From Pseudomonas sessilinigenes (GTDB taxonomy: Bacteria; Pseudomonadota; Gammaproteobacteria; Pseudomonadales; Pseudomonadaceae), in the NCBI RefSeq assembly GCF_003850565.1, contig NZ_CP027706.1, positions 5,642,001 through 5,706,000 on the forward strand: a stretch of 64,000 bases of DNA. Direction: 5' to 3'. The position numbers and the translations under genes were made by a program. This document shows, in pieces, positions 35,568 through 44,500 of the stretch (positions within the stretch are counted from its first letter, which is position 1; each line of letters starts with the position of its first letter). The notes beneath the pieces were generated by a model. It was not told the DNA's origin. It did no database searches and worked only from the letters and a program-made list of their open reading frames with translations.

Positions 35568-35642
35568 AGGGGCGTCGCCAAGCGGTAAGGCAGCAGGTTT
35601 TGATCCTGCCATGCGTTGGTTCGAATCCAGCCGCCCCTGCCA
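35568..35642 (+). tRNA. tRNA-Gln (anticodon TTG)
   Basis: A 75-nt cloverleaf. The acceptor stem AGGGGCG pairs with CGCCCCT (35632-35638), then G discriminator and encoded CCA (35640-35642). The anticodon arm is GCAGG-TTTTGAT-CCTGC with TTG at positions 34-36, and the T-loop is GGTTCGAATCC. It reads CAA and CAG Gln codons. No integrase gene or duplicated 3' end is seen beside it. Confidence 0.95.
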
Positions 35643-35647
35643 TTTTT

Positions 35648-35689
35648 CTTCCTCGTTGTTCCTTCCTCGTTGTTCCTTCATCATTGTTC
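35648..35689. repeat. Three-copy 14-bp tandem repeat
   Basis: CTTCCTCGTTGTTC occurs twice exactly, followed by CTTCATCATTGTTC. It starts six bases after the tRNA-Gln end and runs into the 3' end of the LysR gene, whose last codons read from this repeat. Copy number may vary between strains. Confidence 0.85.
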
Positions 35690-36596
35690 ATTCCTCCAGG
35701 CTTCGCGCCAGGAACTCCAGCATCGCGTTGACCTTGGGCAATCCCTGCCGGCTCTTCATCCATAGCAGGTTGATCGTCTGCCCCCGGGTCGCCAAATGCG
35801 GCAAGACTTCCACCAGGCTGCCATCCTGCAGTTGGCGCTTGACCAGCCACGACGGCAGGTGGGCGATGCCATAGCCGCCCAGCACCGCCATCAGCAAGCC
35901 CTCCCCCGCACCCACCACGCAACTGGCCGTAACCGACCGGCGCTCGATCTGCCCCGGCTCGTCGGTGGCGAAGCTCCAGGGGTGCACGCGCCCGTCCGCC
36001 CAGCCATAGGCGATGCACTGGTGCCGCTCCAGATCGGCGATGACCTGCGGCTCGCCGCGCTGCGCCAGGTAGCCCGGGGTGGCACAGAACAGGTACTGCT
36101 CGGTTCCCAGGTGCCGATGCCCCAGTTCCGCCGGCCACAGGTCGGGGCCACCCAAGCGCACGGCGATATCGACCCCGGCCTCGATGGGATTGGCCAGATG
36201 CTCGGAGAAGGTCACATGGGGCTGCAACTGCGGGTGCTCCCGGGCAAATTCGAGGATCGGCCCCAGGACCCGGGCCCGGCCGAATGCCCCCGGCAGGTCG
36301 ATGCGCAGCTTGCCGCGCAGCTCATGCCGTTGCGCTTGCAACTCGAGCTCGGCCTCTTCCAGGTCGGCCAGCACGCCACTGCAAGTTCGGTAGAACGCCA
36401 GGCCGGCATCGGTCAGGGCCAGGCTGCGGGTGGTACGGCGGAACAATCGCGCCTGCAGCCGCGCCTCCAAACGGGCGATGGCCTTGCTGATGGCCGACGC
36501 CGTGAGGTTCAGGCGCTCGCCGGCCGCCTTGAAGCTGCCACAGTCGGCCACGCAGACAAACACGTCGATACCCTTCAAGCGTTCGGAGGAAAACAT
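35688..36596 (-). CDS. LysR-family transcriptional regulator
   Basis: A 302-residue LysR protein. The N-terminal HTH is FVCVADCGSFKAAGERLNLT, ASAISKAIARLEARLQARLF, RRTTRSLALTDAG. The effector-binding domain starts around residue 90 (LRIDLPGAFGRARVLGPILE). The sequence is of the CrgA/AaeR-like group that usually controls a divergent transporter. The divergent MFS gene, 120 nt away, is the likely target. A tandem repeat overlaps the stop codon. Confidence 0.93.
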   Translation of the reverse strand: MFSSERLKGIDVFVCVADCGSFKAAGERLNLTASAISKAIARLEARLQARLFRRTTRSLALTDAGLAFYRTCSGVLADLEEAELELQAQRHELRGKLRIDLPGAFGRARVLGPILEFAREHPQLQPHVTFSEHLANPIEAGVDIAVRLGGPDLWPAELGHRHLGTEQYLFCATPGYLAQRGEPQVIADLERHQCIAYGWADGRVHPWSFATDEPGQIERRSVTASCVVGAGEGLLMAVLGGYGIAHLPSWLVKRQLQDGSLVEVLPHLATRGQTINLLWMKSRQGLPKVNAMLEFLARSLEE

Positions 36597-36716
36597 GCGG
36601 CACCCTGTCTATTAATGAATCTAGTTCACATCAGTTGGTAAAAAGCATCATAAAACAGAACCAGATTCCCTAGTAAGCTGATCGCCATCCCATCGGTATC
36701 ACTGCAAGAGGCACAG

Positions 36717-37922
36717 ATGCTGCGCACCCTGAAACACTATCCGGCGGCCCTCAACCTGTTGTTGGCCGGCACCCTGGTGCTGACCCTGGCCCGGGCGGTG
36801 ACCCTGCCCTACCTGGTGATCTACCTGGCAGGCAGCTTCCAACTGGATGTCGCCGAAATCGGCCTGGTACTGGGCAGCAGCCTGATCATCGGATCGGTGT
36901 TGAGCCTCTACGGCGGTTTCCTGGTGGACCGGATGGCCAACCATCGGTTGGTCCTGTGCTGCTGCGCGGTGTTCACCCTGGGCTTCGTCGGTAGCTTCGC
37001 CGCCCGCAGCCTCTGGTCGTTCTACCTGTGCCTGCTGGCGATCAACCTGGCCTACGCGGTGTTCGATATCGCCATCAAGGCCGGCCTGGCCCGCCTGCTC
37101 CCGGAAAACCAGCGCAGCACGGGGTTTTCCATCAAGTACACCCTGACCAACATCGGTTACGCGATCGGCCCGTTCCTTGGCGCCGGGCTGGCCAAGCTGG
37201 ATATCAGCCTGCCCTTCGTGCTGTCCGCCGCCTTGGGTGGGGGGTTCTTCTGCCTGTACCTCGCCCGGGGCGAGCGAACGCCAGTCATCACCGAACCCGC
37301 CCAGCCCCCGCTGTCCTTCCTGGCCCTGGGCAAGCAATTGCTGGCGGACTACCGCCTGGTCTGCTTCACCCTGGGCGGCCTGCTCAGCGCCGTGGTCTTC
37401 GGCCAGTTCTCGGCCTATCTGTCGCAATACCTGGTGGTCACCACATCGGCCGAGGTTGCCTACACCACCATCAGCACCCTGGTGGCGACCAATGCGCTGC
37501 TGGTGATCAGCCTGCAGTACGCCATTGGCCGGCGCATCCTGCGCCAACACCTGAACCTGTGGCTGGCCACGGGCCTGGGCCTGTTCCTGCTGGGCATCGC
37601 CGGCTTCGCCCTGGCCAGCAACCTGGCGCTGTGGGTGCTGGCCATGGCCGTGTTCACCCTGGGCGAGATCATCGTCTTCCCTGCCGAGTACATGTTCATC
37701 GACTGCATCGCCCCCGAGCACCTGCGCGGGCTGTACTACGGCGCACAGAACCTGTCCAACCTCGGTGGTGCCCTGGGGCCGATGCTCTGCGGCCTGGTCC
37801 TGGCCAGCCAAGCGCCCCAGGCAATTTTCTGGATGCTGGGCCTGTTCGTCGTCAGCGGCGGGCTGTTCTACTGCCTGGGCGCCGCCAACCTCGGCCAGGT
37901 GCATGCCCGGCCGGCGGACTGA
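36717..37922 (+). CDS. MFS efflux transporter
   Basis: A 401-residue, 12-span major facilitator of the drug-efflux type. Features are LTLARAVTLPYLVIYLAGSF in span 1, the A-motif-like YGGFLVDRMANHRLVLCC, and span 5 GFSIKYTLTNIGYAIGPFLG (motif C-like, typical of antiporters). ATG 36717 has AAGAGG 5 nt upstream. It is divergently transcribed from the LysR gene, its probable regulator. The substrate is not evident. Confidence 0.92.
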   Translation: MLRTLKHYPAALNLLLAGTLVLTLARAVTLPYLVIYLAGSFQLDVAEIGLVLGSSLIIGSVLSLYGGFLVDRMANHRLVLCCCAVFTLGFVGSFAARSLWSFYLCLLAINLAYAVFDIAIKAGLARLLPENQRSTGFSIKYTLTNIGYAIGPFLGAGLAKLDISLPFVLSAALGGGFFCLYLARGERTPVITEPAQPPLSFLALGKQLLADYRLVCFTLGGLLSAVVFGQFSAYLSQYLVVTTSAEVAYTTISTLVATNALLVISLQYAIGRRILRQHLNLWLATGLGLFLLGIAGFALASNLALWVLAMAVFTLGEIIVFPAEYMFIDCIAPEHLRGLYYGAQNLSNLGGALGPMLCGLVLASQAPQAIFWMLGLFVVSGGLFYCLGAANLGQVHARPAD

Positions 37923-37932
37923 AGGGTGGCGC

Positions 37933-38238
37933 TCAGGCAGGTGCCTGCCCCAGGTACCGGGCAATGCGCAACAACGCGCACTGGGCCGACTCGGACAAGA
38001 CCAGGGGCGGCTCCTCGATCATGTACCGCAGATGCTCGAAAGCCAGGCCGGCCTCGTTATGTTCCAGGTAGTCAAGGACGATCTCCCGTCCGTGCTCCAG
38101 CCCCGCCTGGGCCAGCGCATGCTCCGGCGGCACCCGGTCGCCCAGCCGCTGGTAAGCCTGGGCCATGAGCAACGACGCCTCATCCAGCACCTGGATCAAG
38201 TCGGTTCGCCAGGGGTCTATCGGTACAAGCATGCTCAT
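37933..38238 (-). CDS. MafI-like small immunity-type protein
   Basis: A 101-residue acidic helical protein. The pattern ALAQAGLEHGREIVLDYLEH then NEAGLAFEHLRYMIEEPPLV resembles MafI-family immunity proteins, in which a GLAxEHLxYMIEE motif recurs. GAGGAG lies 3 nt before ATG 38238 and 9 nt before ATG 38232. No Maf toxin gene is adjacent. The divergent neighbour (38379-38876) has a nuclease-like motif, so the two could be a toxin/immunity pair; this is inference. Confidence 0.65.
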   Translation of the reverse strand: MSMLVPIDPWRTDLIQVLDEASLLMAQAYQRLGDRVPPEHALAQAGLEHGREIVLDYLEHNEAGLAFEHLRYMIEEPPLVLSESAQCALLRIARYLGQAPA

Positions 38239-38378
38239 GCACTCCTCGTTTGCTGGAAATCGCTTGTCGGGTACCGTCCGCGGAATTTGCCAACCGGCCC
38301 CTGTCACGCCGCCAGGCCTTCACAACTCCTGCTGCACCCCGTTCCTCTGTGCATCTACCCAGCAAAGAGTGACGCCCC

Positions 38379-38876
38379 ATGAAAAGTAGCCAATTGAGCC
38401 AGTTGATCCTCAACGACCACGCCCGCATCGAGTCGGCCATTGCCACCGGAGCCGCCTGGGAAATATGGTTCCAGGTGGAGTTCCTGATCCTGCTGTTGCG
38501 CCAGCCCCATATGAGTGCCGCCCGGGAAGTGCCCTACCCGCCACCGAACGAGAAACTGCGCCTGGATGTACTGGCGCGCCAGGGCGTCGATGAATACGCC
38601 ATCGAGTTGAAGGTCGAGAGCGCCACCAACGCTGGCAAGAAACTGCTCGAAGAAATTGAGAAGGACATCCTGAAGCTGAAAAAGTACACCAAGCAAACCG
38701 TGGAGGCCCGTTGGGTGGTAGGCCTGGGCTACAGCGACGAGGGCAAGCGCGCGCTGGTTGAATATGCCAGGACCCATGACACCACCACGATCTACCAACA
38801 TGCCGGAGCCATCGGCTGCATGATCGTCACGGTTCCCGAGGAAAGCCTGGGCAGTAGCCCAATGTTGATCGATTAA
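38379..38876 (+). CDS. Hypothetical protein with PD-(D/E)XK nuclease-like motif
   Basis: A 165-residue soluble protein. The core LRLDVLARQGVDEYAIELKV fits the PD-(D/E)XK phosphodiesterase pattern: an Asp on a strand, then E-x-K 12-14 residues later. An upstream helix carries a Glu (WEIWFQVEFLILLL), and a following long helix is KKLLEEIEKDILKLKKYTK. It could be a restriction-like nuclease or a non-catalytic relative. It is divergent from the MafI-like gene across 140 nt and followed by a REPIN. Family assignment is from motif spacing only. Confidence 0.65.
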   Translation: MKSSQLSQLILNDHARIESAIATGAAWEIWFQVEFLILLLRQPHMSAAREVPYPPPNEKLRLDVLARQGVDEYAIELKVESATNAGKKLLEEIEKDILKLKKYTKQTVEARWVVGLGYSDEGKRALVEYARTHDTTTIYQHAGAIGCMIVTVPEESLGSSPMLID

Positions 38877-38883
38877 GGCATTT

Positions 38884-38985
38884 GCAGGAGCGAGGCTTGC
38901 CCGCGATGGACTTCAGGGCGCTGCGTTTATCCAGTCGATACGCACTACCGTTAACCTCCATCGCGAGCATGCTTCGCGCCTACAG
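38884..38985. repeat. REPIN-type REP doublet, copy B
   Basis: An about 102-bp unit with GGAGCGAGGCTTGCCCGCGA on the left and an inverted arm (CGCGAGCATGCTTCGCGCCT) on the right. Its spacer is clearly related to copy A at 23312-23414. Its right arm supplies the TAG stop of the TetR gene. Confidence 0.85.
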
Positions 38986-39546
38986 GCCCTCGTCGAGGCT
39001 CGCCAGGGCCCGCCGGGTCACCTGCTCGATATAGGCCGGTTCGCCATAGATGCGCGCCAGCAGGATCGCCCCCTCGTAGTCCGCCACCAACTGCCTTCCC
39101 ATGGCCAGCGCCTGCTCCGGCTCGTACCGGGTAGCGAACAGCTGGGCCAGGGCCTTGGCCCAGTCATCGAGAAAGGCCCGGATCGGCTGCATCAGCTCGC
39201 TCTTGCCGTAGGTCGCATCCACCGCGATCACCCCCATCAGGCAACCGATGGCCCCATCCTGGAACAGCTTCATGGACTTGCGTCCGATCTTTTCCAGGCG
39301 CTGGCCCGGGGTGAGCTGCTCGTCGCAAGCCACGGCGAACAAGCTCCCGGCGATGACCTGGTGGGTCTGCTCCAGCACGTCGCGCAGCAGCGATTCCTTG
39401 TTCGGGTAATGGTGATAGAACGAGGCCTTGGTCAGGCCACAGGCGGCGGCCAGGGTGTCCATGGTGGTGCCGTGATACCCCAGGCGCTTGAAGGTGCTGG
39501 CGCAGCGCTGGAGCAGTTCGTCACGGGAAATCTTCGGGGGGCGCAT
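38980..39546 (-). CDS. TetR-family transcriptional regulator
   Basis: A 188-residue TetR/AcrR protein. The HTH is FKRLGYHGTTMDTLAAACGL, TKASFYHHYPNKESLLRDVL. The ligand domain carries GCLMGVIAVDATYGKSE and a C-terminal helix GAILLARIYGEPAYIEQVTR, like the YcdC/RutR-related group that senses CoA esters or drugs. The divergent crotonase gene is the probable target; two 14-bp near-palindromes lie between them. The stop TAG at 38982-38980 comes from the REPIN arm. Confidence 0.93.
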   Translation of the reverse strand: MRPPKISRDELLQRCASTFKRLGYHGTTMDTLAAACGLTKASFYHHYPNKESLLRDVLEQTHQVIAGSLFAVACDEQLTPGQRLEKIGRKSMKLFQDGAIGCLMGVIAVDATYGKSELMQPIRAFLDDWAKALAQLFATRYEPEQALAMGRQLVADYEGAILLARIYGEPAYIEQVTRRALASLDEGL

Positions 39547-39616
39547 GGCTCATTCCTGGGCGGGATCACGGCCAGTGATTCTAGGGTATAAGCGGGCCCG
39601 CCTCAATTTGACGATT

Positions 39617-39655
39617 ACCGAATGTTTGTTTAGTTTCAGTAACCGAACGCTTGGT
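39617..39655. promoter_or_regulatory. Paired TetR operator candidates
   Basis: ACCGAATGTTTGTT (39617-39630) and ACCGAACGCTTGGT (39642-39655) are related, near-palindromic sites spaced 25 bp apart between the divergent TetR and crotonase genes. They are the best candidates for TetR binding. Confidence 0.6.
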
Positions 39656-39714
39656 CAATAACTCGCCAGGCGCTCGCTCACTCAACCAACAACGTACTTC
39701 AGGAGAACGCCAAG

Positions 39715-40512
39715 ATGAACCAAGCCACTGGTACAACGGGCCGGGTCACCCGGGAGCAACGGGGCCAGGTGTTGTTGATCGGCCTGGACCGGGCCGCCAA
39801 GCGCAACGCCTTCGACAGCGCCATGCTCGAGGACCTGTCCCGGGCCCTGGGCGAATACGAGCGCGACGAACAACTGCGCTGCGCGGTGCTGTTCGCCCAC
39901 GGCGAGCACTTCACCGCCGGGCTGGACTTGATGGAGCTGACGCCGAAGCTGGCCAACGGCGGCATCGCCTACCCCGAAGACGGCATCGACCCCTGGGGCG
40001 TGGTCGGGCCCCGGCGCAACAAACCGGTGGTGACTGCGGTACAGGGCGCCTGCTGGACCGCCGGCATCGAGCTGCTGCTCAACGCCGATATCGCCATCGC
40101 CGCCAGCAATGCACGCTTCGCCCAGCTGGAAGTGCTGCGCGGCATCTCCCCGGCCGGCGGCGCCACACTGCGCTTTCCCCGGGTGGCCGGCTGGACCCGG
40201 GCCATGCGCTACATGCTCACCGGCGAGGAATTCGATGCGGCCACGGCCCTGGACATGGGCCTGCTGGTGGAAGTGGTGGCCCCCGAACAACTGCTGGCCC
40301 GGGCCATCGACTATGCCGAGCGCATCGCCAGGGCTGCGCCGCTGGCGGTCAGGGCGACCTTGCAGTCGGCCTTCCTCGCCCTGGAGCAGGGAGATGAAGC
40401 GGCCCTGGCCCAGCTCAATCCGCAGCTCATGCAGCAGGTTCGCAGCGAAGACGCTCGCGAGGGAGTGATGGCCATGCTACAAAAACGCCAGCCGGTATTC
40501 CTGGGTCGTTGA
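39715..40512 (+). CDS. Enoyl-CoA hydratase/isomerase (crotonase) family protein
   Basis: A 265-residue crotonase. Signatures are the oxyanion-hole segment LFAHGEHFTAGLDLMEL, VTAVQGACWTAGIELLLNAD with the first catalytic-type Glu, and FAQLEVLRGISPAGGATLRF with the second. Both acids are present, so hydratase or isomerase chemistry is plausible; the AGG turn (SPAGG for PGAGG) is normal. AGGAGA precedes ATG 39715. It is followed after 43 nt by an alpha/beta hydrolase gene, and together with TetR suggests regulated degradation of an acyl-CoA. Confidence 0.9.
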   Translation: MNQATGTTGRVTREQRGQVLLIGLDRAAKRNAFDSAMLEDLSRALGEYERDEQLRCAVLFAHGEHFTAGLDLMELTPKLANGGIAYPEDGIDPWGVVGPRRNKPVVTAVQGACWTAGIELLLNADIAIAASNARFAQLEVLRGISPAGGATLRFPRVAGWTRAMRYMLTGEEFDAATALDMGLLVEVVAPEQLLARAIDYAERIARAAPLAVRATLQSAFLALEQGDEAALAQLNPQLMQQVRSEDAREGVMAMLQKRQPVFLGR

Positions 40513-40555
40513 ACCGCCCTGCCCGTCCCGAACCTCTGCCTCAAGGAGGCTTGTA

Positions 40556-41452
40556 TTGAACATTGCAGTCCGTGCCGATCAGCCGTCCGTCAACAGCGAG
40601 CCGTTGACCCTGGTGGCCGCCGATGGCTATCGCCTGAGTGCCCTGCGCTACCCGGCCATCGGCACTGCCAGGGGCAATCTGCTCCTGGCCAGCGCCGCCG
40701 GCGTCCAGCAACGCTTCTACCGGCGCTTCGCCGAACATGCCGCGCGTCGCGGTTTCAACGTGCTGACCCTGGACTACCGGGGTATCGGCCAATCCCGCGC
40801 CGGGAGCCTGAAGGGGTTTGCCATGTCCTTCCTGGACTGGGCCTACCAGGACCTGGCCGCGGCGGTGGAACTGCTGCGCCACGAAACGCTGCCGCTGTAC
40901 TGGGTCGGGCACTCCTTCGGCGGCCACGCCTTCGGCCTGCTACCCAACCACCAGGCCGTCAGCGCTTGCTACAGCCTGGGTAGCGGCGCCGGCTGGAGCG
41001 GCTGGATGCACTGGCGCGAGGCACTGAAAATGCGCCTGCTCTGGAAGCTCATCCTGCCACCGCTGGTGGCGTACAAGGGCTATATGGCCTGGAGCCTCCT
41101 GGGCATGGGCGAGGACCTGCCGCTGGGGGTCTACCGCGACCTCAAGCGCTGGTGCGAATACCCGCACTACTACTTCGACGACCCGCAGATGGCCCACCTG
41201 GCCGAGCGCTACGCCAGCGTACGCACGCCCTGTCTGTTCGCCACCTCGGTGGACGATCCCTGGGCCCCGCCGCGCTCGCTGGATGCCTTCGCCAAGGGCT
41301 ACTGCAACGCCCCCATGACCCGGCTCGACCTCAAGCCGCCAGCCGGCGCCCGCCCCTATGGCCACATGGGCTACTTCCGCGACGATGCCCAGCCCCTGTG
41401 GGACGACATTCTCGACTGGCTGCTGGACCATCCCGGCCAGCCCCCAGCCTGA
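40556..41452 (+). CDS. Alpha/beta-hydrolase
   Basis: A 298-residue alpha/beta-hydrolase with nucleophile elbow YWVGHSFGGHAFGLL (G-H-S-F-G-G). The acid is likely Asp in ATSVDDPWAPPRSLDAF, and the base His in RPYGHMGYFR. The TTG start at 40556 is well supported by AAGGAGG 6 nt upstream, and no ATG fits better. A lid region (WMHWREALKMRLLWKLILPP) suggests a lipophilic ester substrate. It forms an operon with the crotonase gene. Confidence 0.88.
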   Translation: MNIAVRADQPSVNSEPLTLVAADGYRLSALRYPAIGTARGNLLLASAAGVQQRFYRRFAEHAARRGFNVLTLDYRGIGQSRAGSLKGFAMSFLDWAYQDLAAAVELLRHETLPLYWVGHSFGGHAFGLLPNHQAVSACYSLGSGAGWSGWMHWREALKMRLLWKLILPPLVAYKGYMAWSLLGMGEDLPLGVYRDLKRWCEYPHYYFDDPQMAHLAERYASVRTPCLFATSVDDPWAPPRSLDAFAKGYCNAPMTRLDLKPPAGARPYGHMGYFRDDAQPLWDDILDWLLDHPGQPPA

Positions 41453-41459
41453 TCCGGAC

Positions 41460-41487
41460 AAAAAAAGGGGCGATCGACGATCGCCCC
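41460..41487 (-). terminator. Rho-independent terminator of pdtA
   Basis: On the minus strand, GGGGCGATCGTCGATCGCCCC is a 9-bp stem followed by seven T. It ends the pdtA transcript and marks the boundary between the accessory stretch and the pdtA-hxc block. Confidence 0.85.
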
Positions 41488-41510
41488 AAGCGTGACTACC
41501 ACAAGAAAAC

Positions 41511-44500
41511 CTATAGCGTCAGTTGCTTGCGCTCCTCTTCGGTCAGGCGGGCTCGCGCCTGGTCGTTGAGCGGCCCGGCGCCCAGCACCTGCACCGGGCT
41601 GTCCGGGTTGTAGGCCGGGGCATGGCTGGCTTCCTCCCGCGCACGCTCCACCTGCTCGGAGCCAAAACCCAGCACCTCCACGGTCACGATGGACGCCCGG
41701 CCCTGCCTCGCGGCTGTCTGCTGGTTGCGCACCGCATCTTGCGCAGCCTGGGAAGCCGCCGAGCCTGCTGCACTGGCCGAGGTCATGGCACTGGTGTTGA
41801 CCGTCGCGGTCACCGGGATCCCCGAGGATTTGCCCTGGGTCTGGATATTCGCGGCGTTGACCACTTGCAAGGCTGCGACGTTGACGCTACCCGAAACCCG
41901 GATCCCCGCTTCGCCGGCATCGACCGTACCCAAAGGAGCGATCAGGTCGATATCCCCCGACGGCACTTCGGGAATCGGTGCCAGGGTCGCGATCCCCGCG
42001 CCCGTACTGGGCACCGATGGCGCCAGGCTGACGTTGCCCCAGTTGTCGTAGACCCGCTTGGGCGGGGTGTAGACCACGGTGGTCTTGGAACCCCGGCCGG
42101 CGTTGATGTCGCCCTCGGCCGACCAGCCCATGATGGCCCCGCCGAAGGTGGTCATGATCCGGCTCTGCCCCAGCAGGATGCTGCCCAGGGAGTACAGCTG
42201 GATGTCCCCGGCGCCTTGGGTGATGATCCCCGCCGAAGCCGGTGGCGCGTCGCCTTCGATACCAAAGGTCTGGCTGCCGCCCGGCGTCAGCATCTGGATC
42301 TTGCCACCAAAGTTGGTATGTACCCCGGAACCACCGAACAGGGTGATATCGCCCTTGTAGGTGATCGGGTTGCCGGCCACGTCGGTCTGCGGGAACAACG
42401 CGGCAATGGCCGCCCGGCCCCGGGCGTAGCTGCCCTGGCGTACCCCACCCTCTTGGTTGTACTCGCGGCCAGCGGCCTTGAGCTCGGCAAAATACACATC
42501 CCGGGCGAACACCCGCTGCTGTTCCGCCGGCAAGGCCGCGTAGTAGGCCCGGGCCTCGGCAGCACTGCCAACGAAACCGAAGCGTTCGGCCAGCCAGGCC
42601 AGCAACTCGCTCTCGTAGGTCTTGGCCACTCGTTTGCCAACCAGGGATTCGCCGCTACCGGCCAGGTTGGCCGGGTCGAGGTAGGCCTCGACGAAGCGTC
42701 GATAATCCGGCCCGCTGGTCCCAACCCCGGCCTGCATCACGATGCTCGCCCCCGGGCGGCTGTCACCCGGCGCCACGGCGCCGAGGCTGGTGACGCTGAC
42801 CTTGTCCTCCATCAGGATGTTGCGCCCCGCCGTCAGCTCCAGGGTACCGGGGCCGGCGACGTTGAAGTTGCTGTAGAGGACGTCGCGCCCGGCACTGACG
42901 ATGGAGATATCGTTGGGGTTGTCGTGGATGAACAGGTTGCCAGTGAAGGTGTAATAGCCAAGCTCATTACCTCCTACTCGAGCACCGTCCAGGGAGGTTC
43001 CACTGCTGACGATATCGCGCCCGGCCATCATCCATACCGGACCGCCACCCTCATAACGAGTCTGGCCAAAACGCCGATCGCTATCGGTGAACACCAGGCT
43101 ACGACCACTGCCGACCGCCAGCAGGTCGCCCTTGAGCGCATAAAAACGCGCCGGGCCGCTATTGCGTTGCCAGCCCCCCGTGGCCGAAGGAGAACCGAAA
43201 GTGAACAGTGGATAGCTGTCGCCGGCAAGGTTCGCATCCGCGGACAGGTTGCCCATCCCGGGGATCAGCACTCCGTTCCCATTCCTCGCCTCATAGGCCG
43301 GGTTGAAAGGTGTCGCCAGGGTGGTGGGCGCGGCGAAAGACTGGTTGATGGACAGGTTCCCGCCATAGATCGAATCTCCAGCCAACAACTGCAGCTGGCT
43401 GTTGTTCGAAGGCGCTAGCACCAGGGTCGAGCGGTTGTTGTTCACCGTACCGACCCCTTTCGCGCTGCCGTAGTACAGGCTGCCGCTGGCGGCCGTTACC
43501 CGCAGGATCGACGGATAAACGACGGCGAGGTCGGATTCCACCGCCGTCATCATCGGCGTGGCATTGCCGCCTGCGGAATACAGGTCGATGGCGGTGCGGT
43601 CGGTCCATAGGGAGAACCAGGTTTTCCCGGAACCCTGGATACCCTCCAGGGCATAACCGTTCATCAACGAGGTGCGTCCCGGATCGATCACGCTTTGCAG
43701 TACCAGGTCACCGCGGGTCGACAGATTGAAAGTGGCATCGCCCGGCACCAGGGTGATCCCCCCTGCCGCCAGGGCCGTAGTGGCCCGTACAGGATCGAAG
43801 GCCCGGGTTTCTCCCGCGCTGCGGTCTTCCGGACGGCTGCCATAGTGCAGGTCCAGGCTGCCCACCGAAGCCCCGAGCACCTGGGCATTGCCGCGCAGAT
43901 TCAGCAGTACGCCGTCAGTCTGGCTTTGCTTGGTGAGGCTGCTGCCTGGGTTCAGGCCGCCACCCACCTCAAAGCGCAGGTCTCCGCCACCGGTCAATTG
44001 CAGTCCGCCATCGGCGGTGACCCTGCCGGTGCTGCCGACCGCCAGCACCAGCCCCTGGGTACGTGGGTTGGCCGATCGTTCCAGCACGCTGCCGGCCAGC
44101 GGTTTCAGCACGCCGGCATCGCCGGCCACCCGCACATCGAGGTTGCCGCCGCCCAGGGTGCCGAAACCGGTAAAGCCCACCAACTGGTCGGCGGTGGCGG
44201 TGGCGGTGTAGCTGCCGAAGTTGATCCACCAGGCCGTCGGCAAGGACTGCCCTCCCCCCTGGCGCCACAACCAGTTGCCGACCTGGGTCGAGTCATGGCC
44301 GCTGTCCTGGGGATTGGGCCGGGCCTGGGACTCCGCGGCGGTATCCACGATATTGCCGGTCAGGTTGCCGCCGACCCGCAGGCTCAGGTTGCCACCCCCA
44401 TCGGGATACCAGGCGCGGTACAGGCTTTCGCTACCGCCATCGACGAACTTCTCGAAGTAGCTGTTCACGTCGTTGAGCACCGTGGTGCCCCGCCCTGGAG

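Noticed and set aside
35568..35642. tRNA-Gln as attachment site of an integrated island covering 9-41 kb
   Set aside because: No integrase gene, no duplicated tRNA 3' end and no mobility genes were found in the window. The tRNA is in the middle of the stretch rather than at its border.
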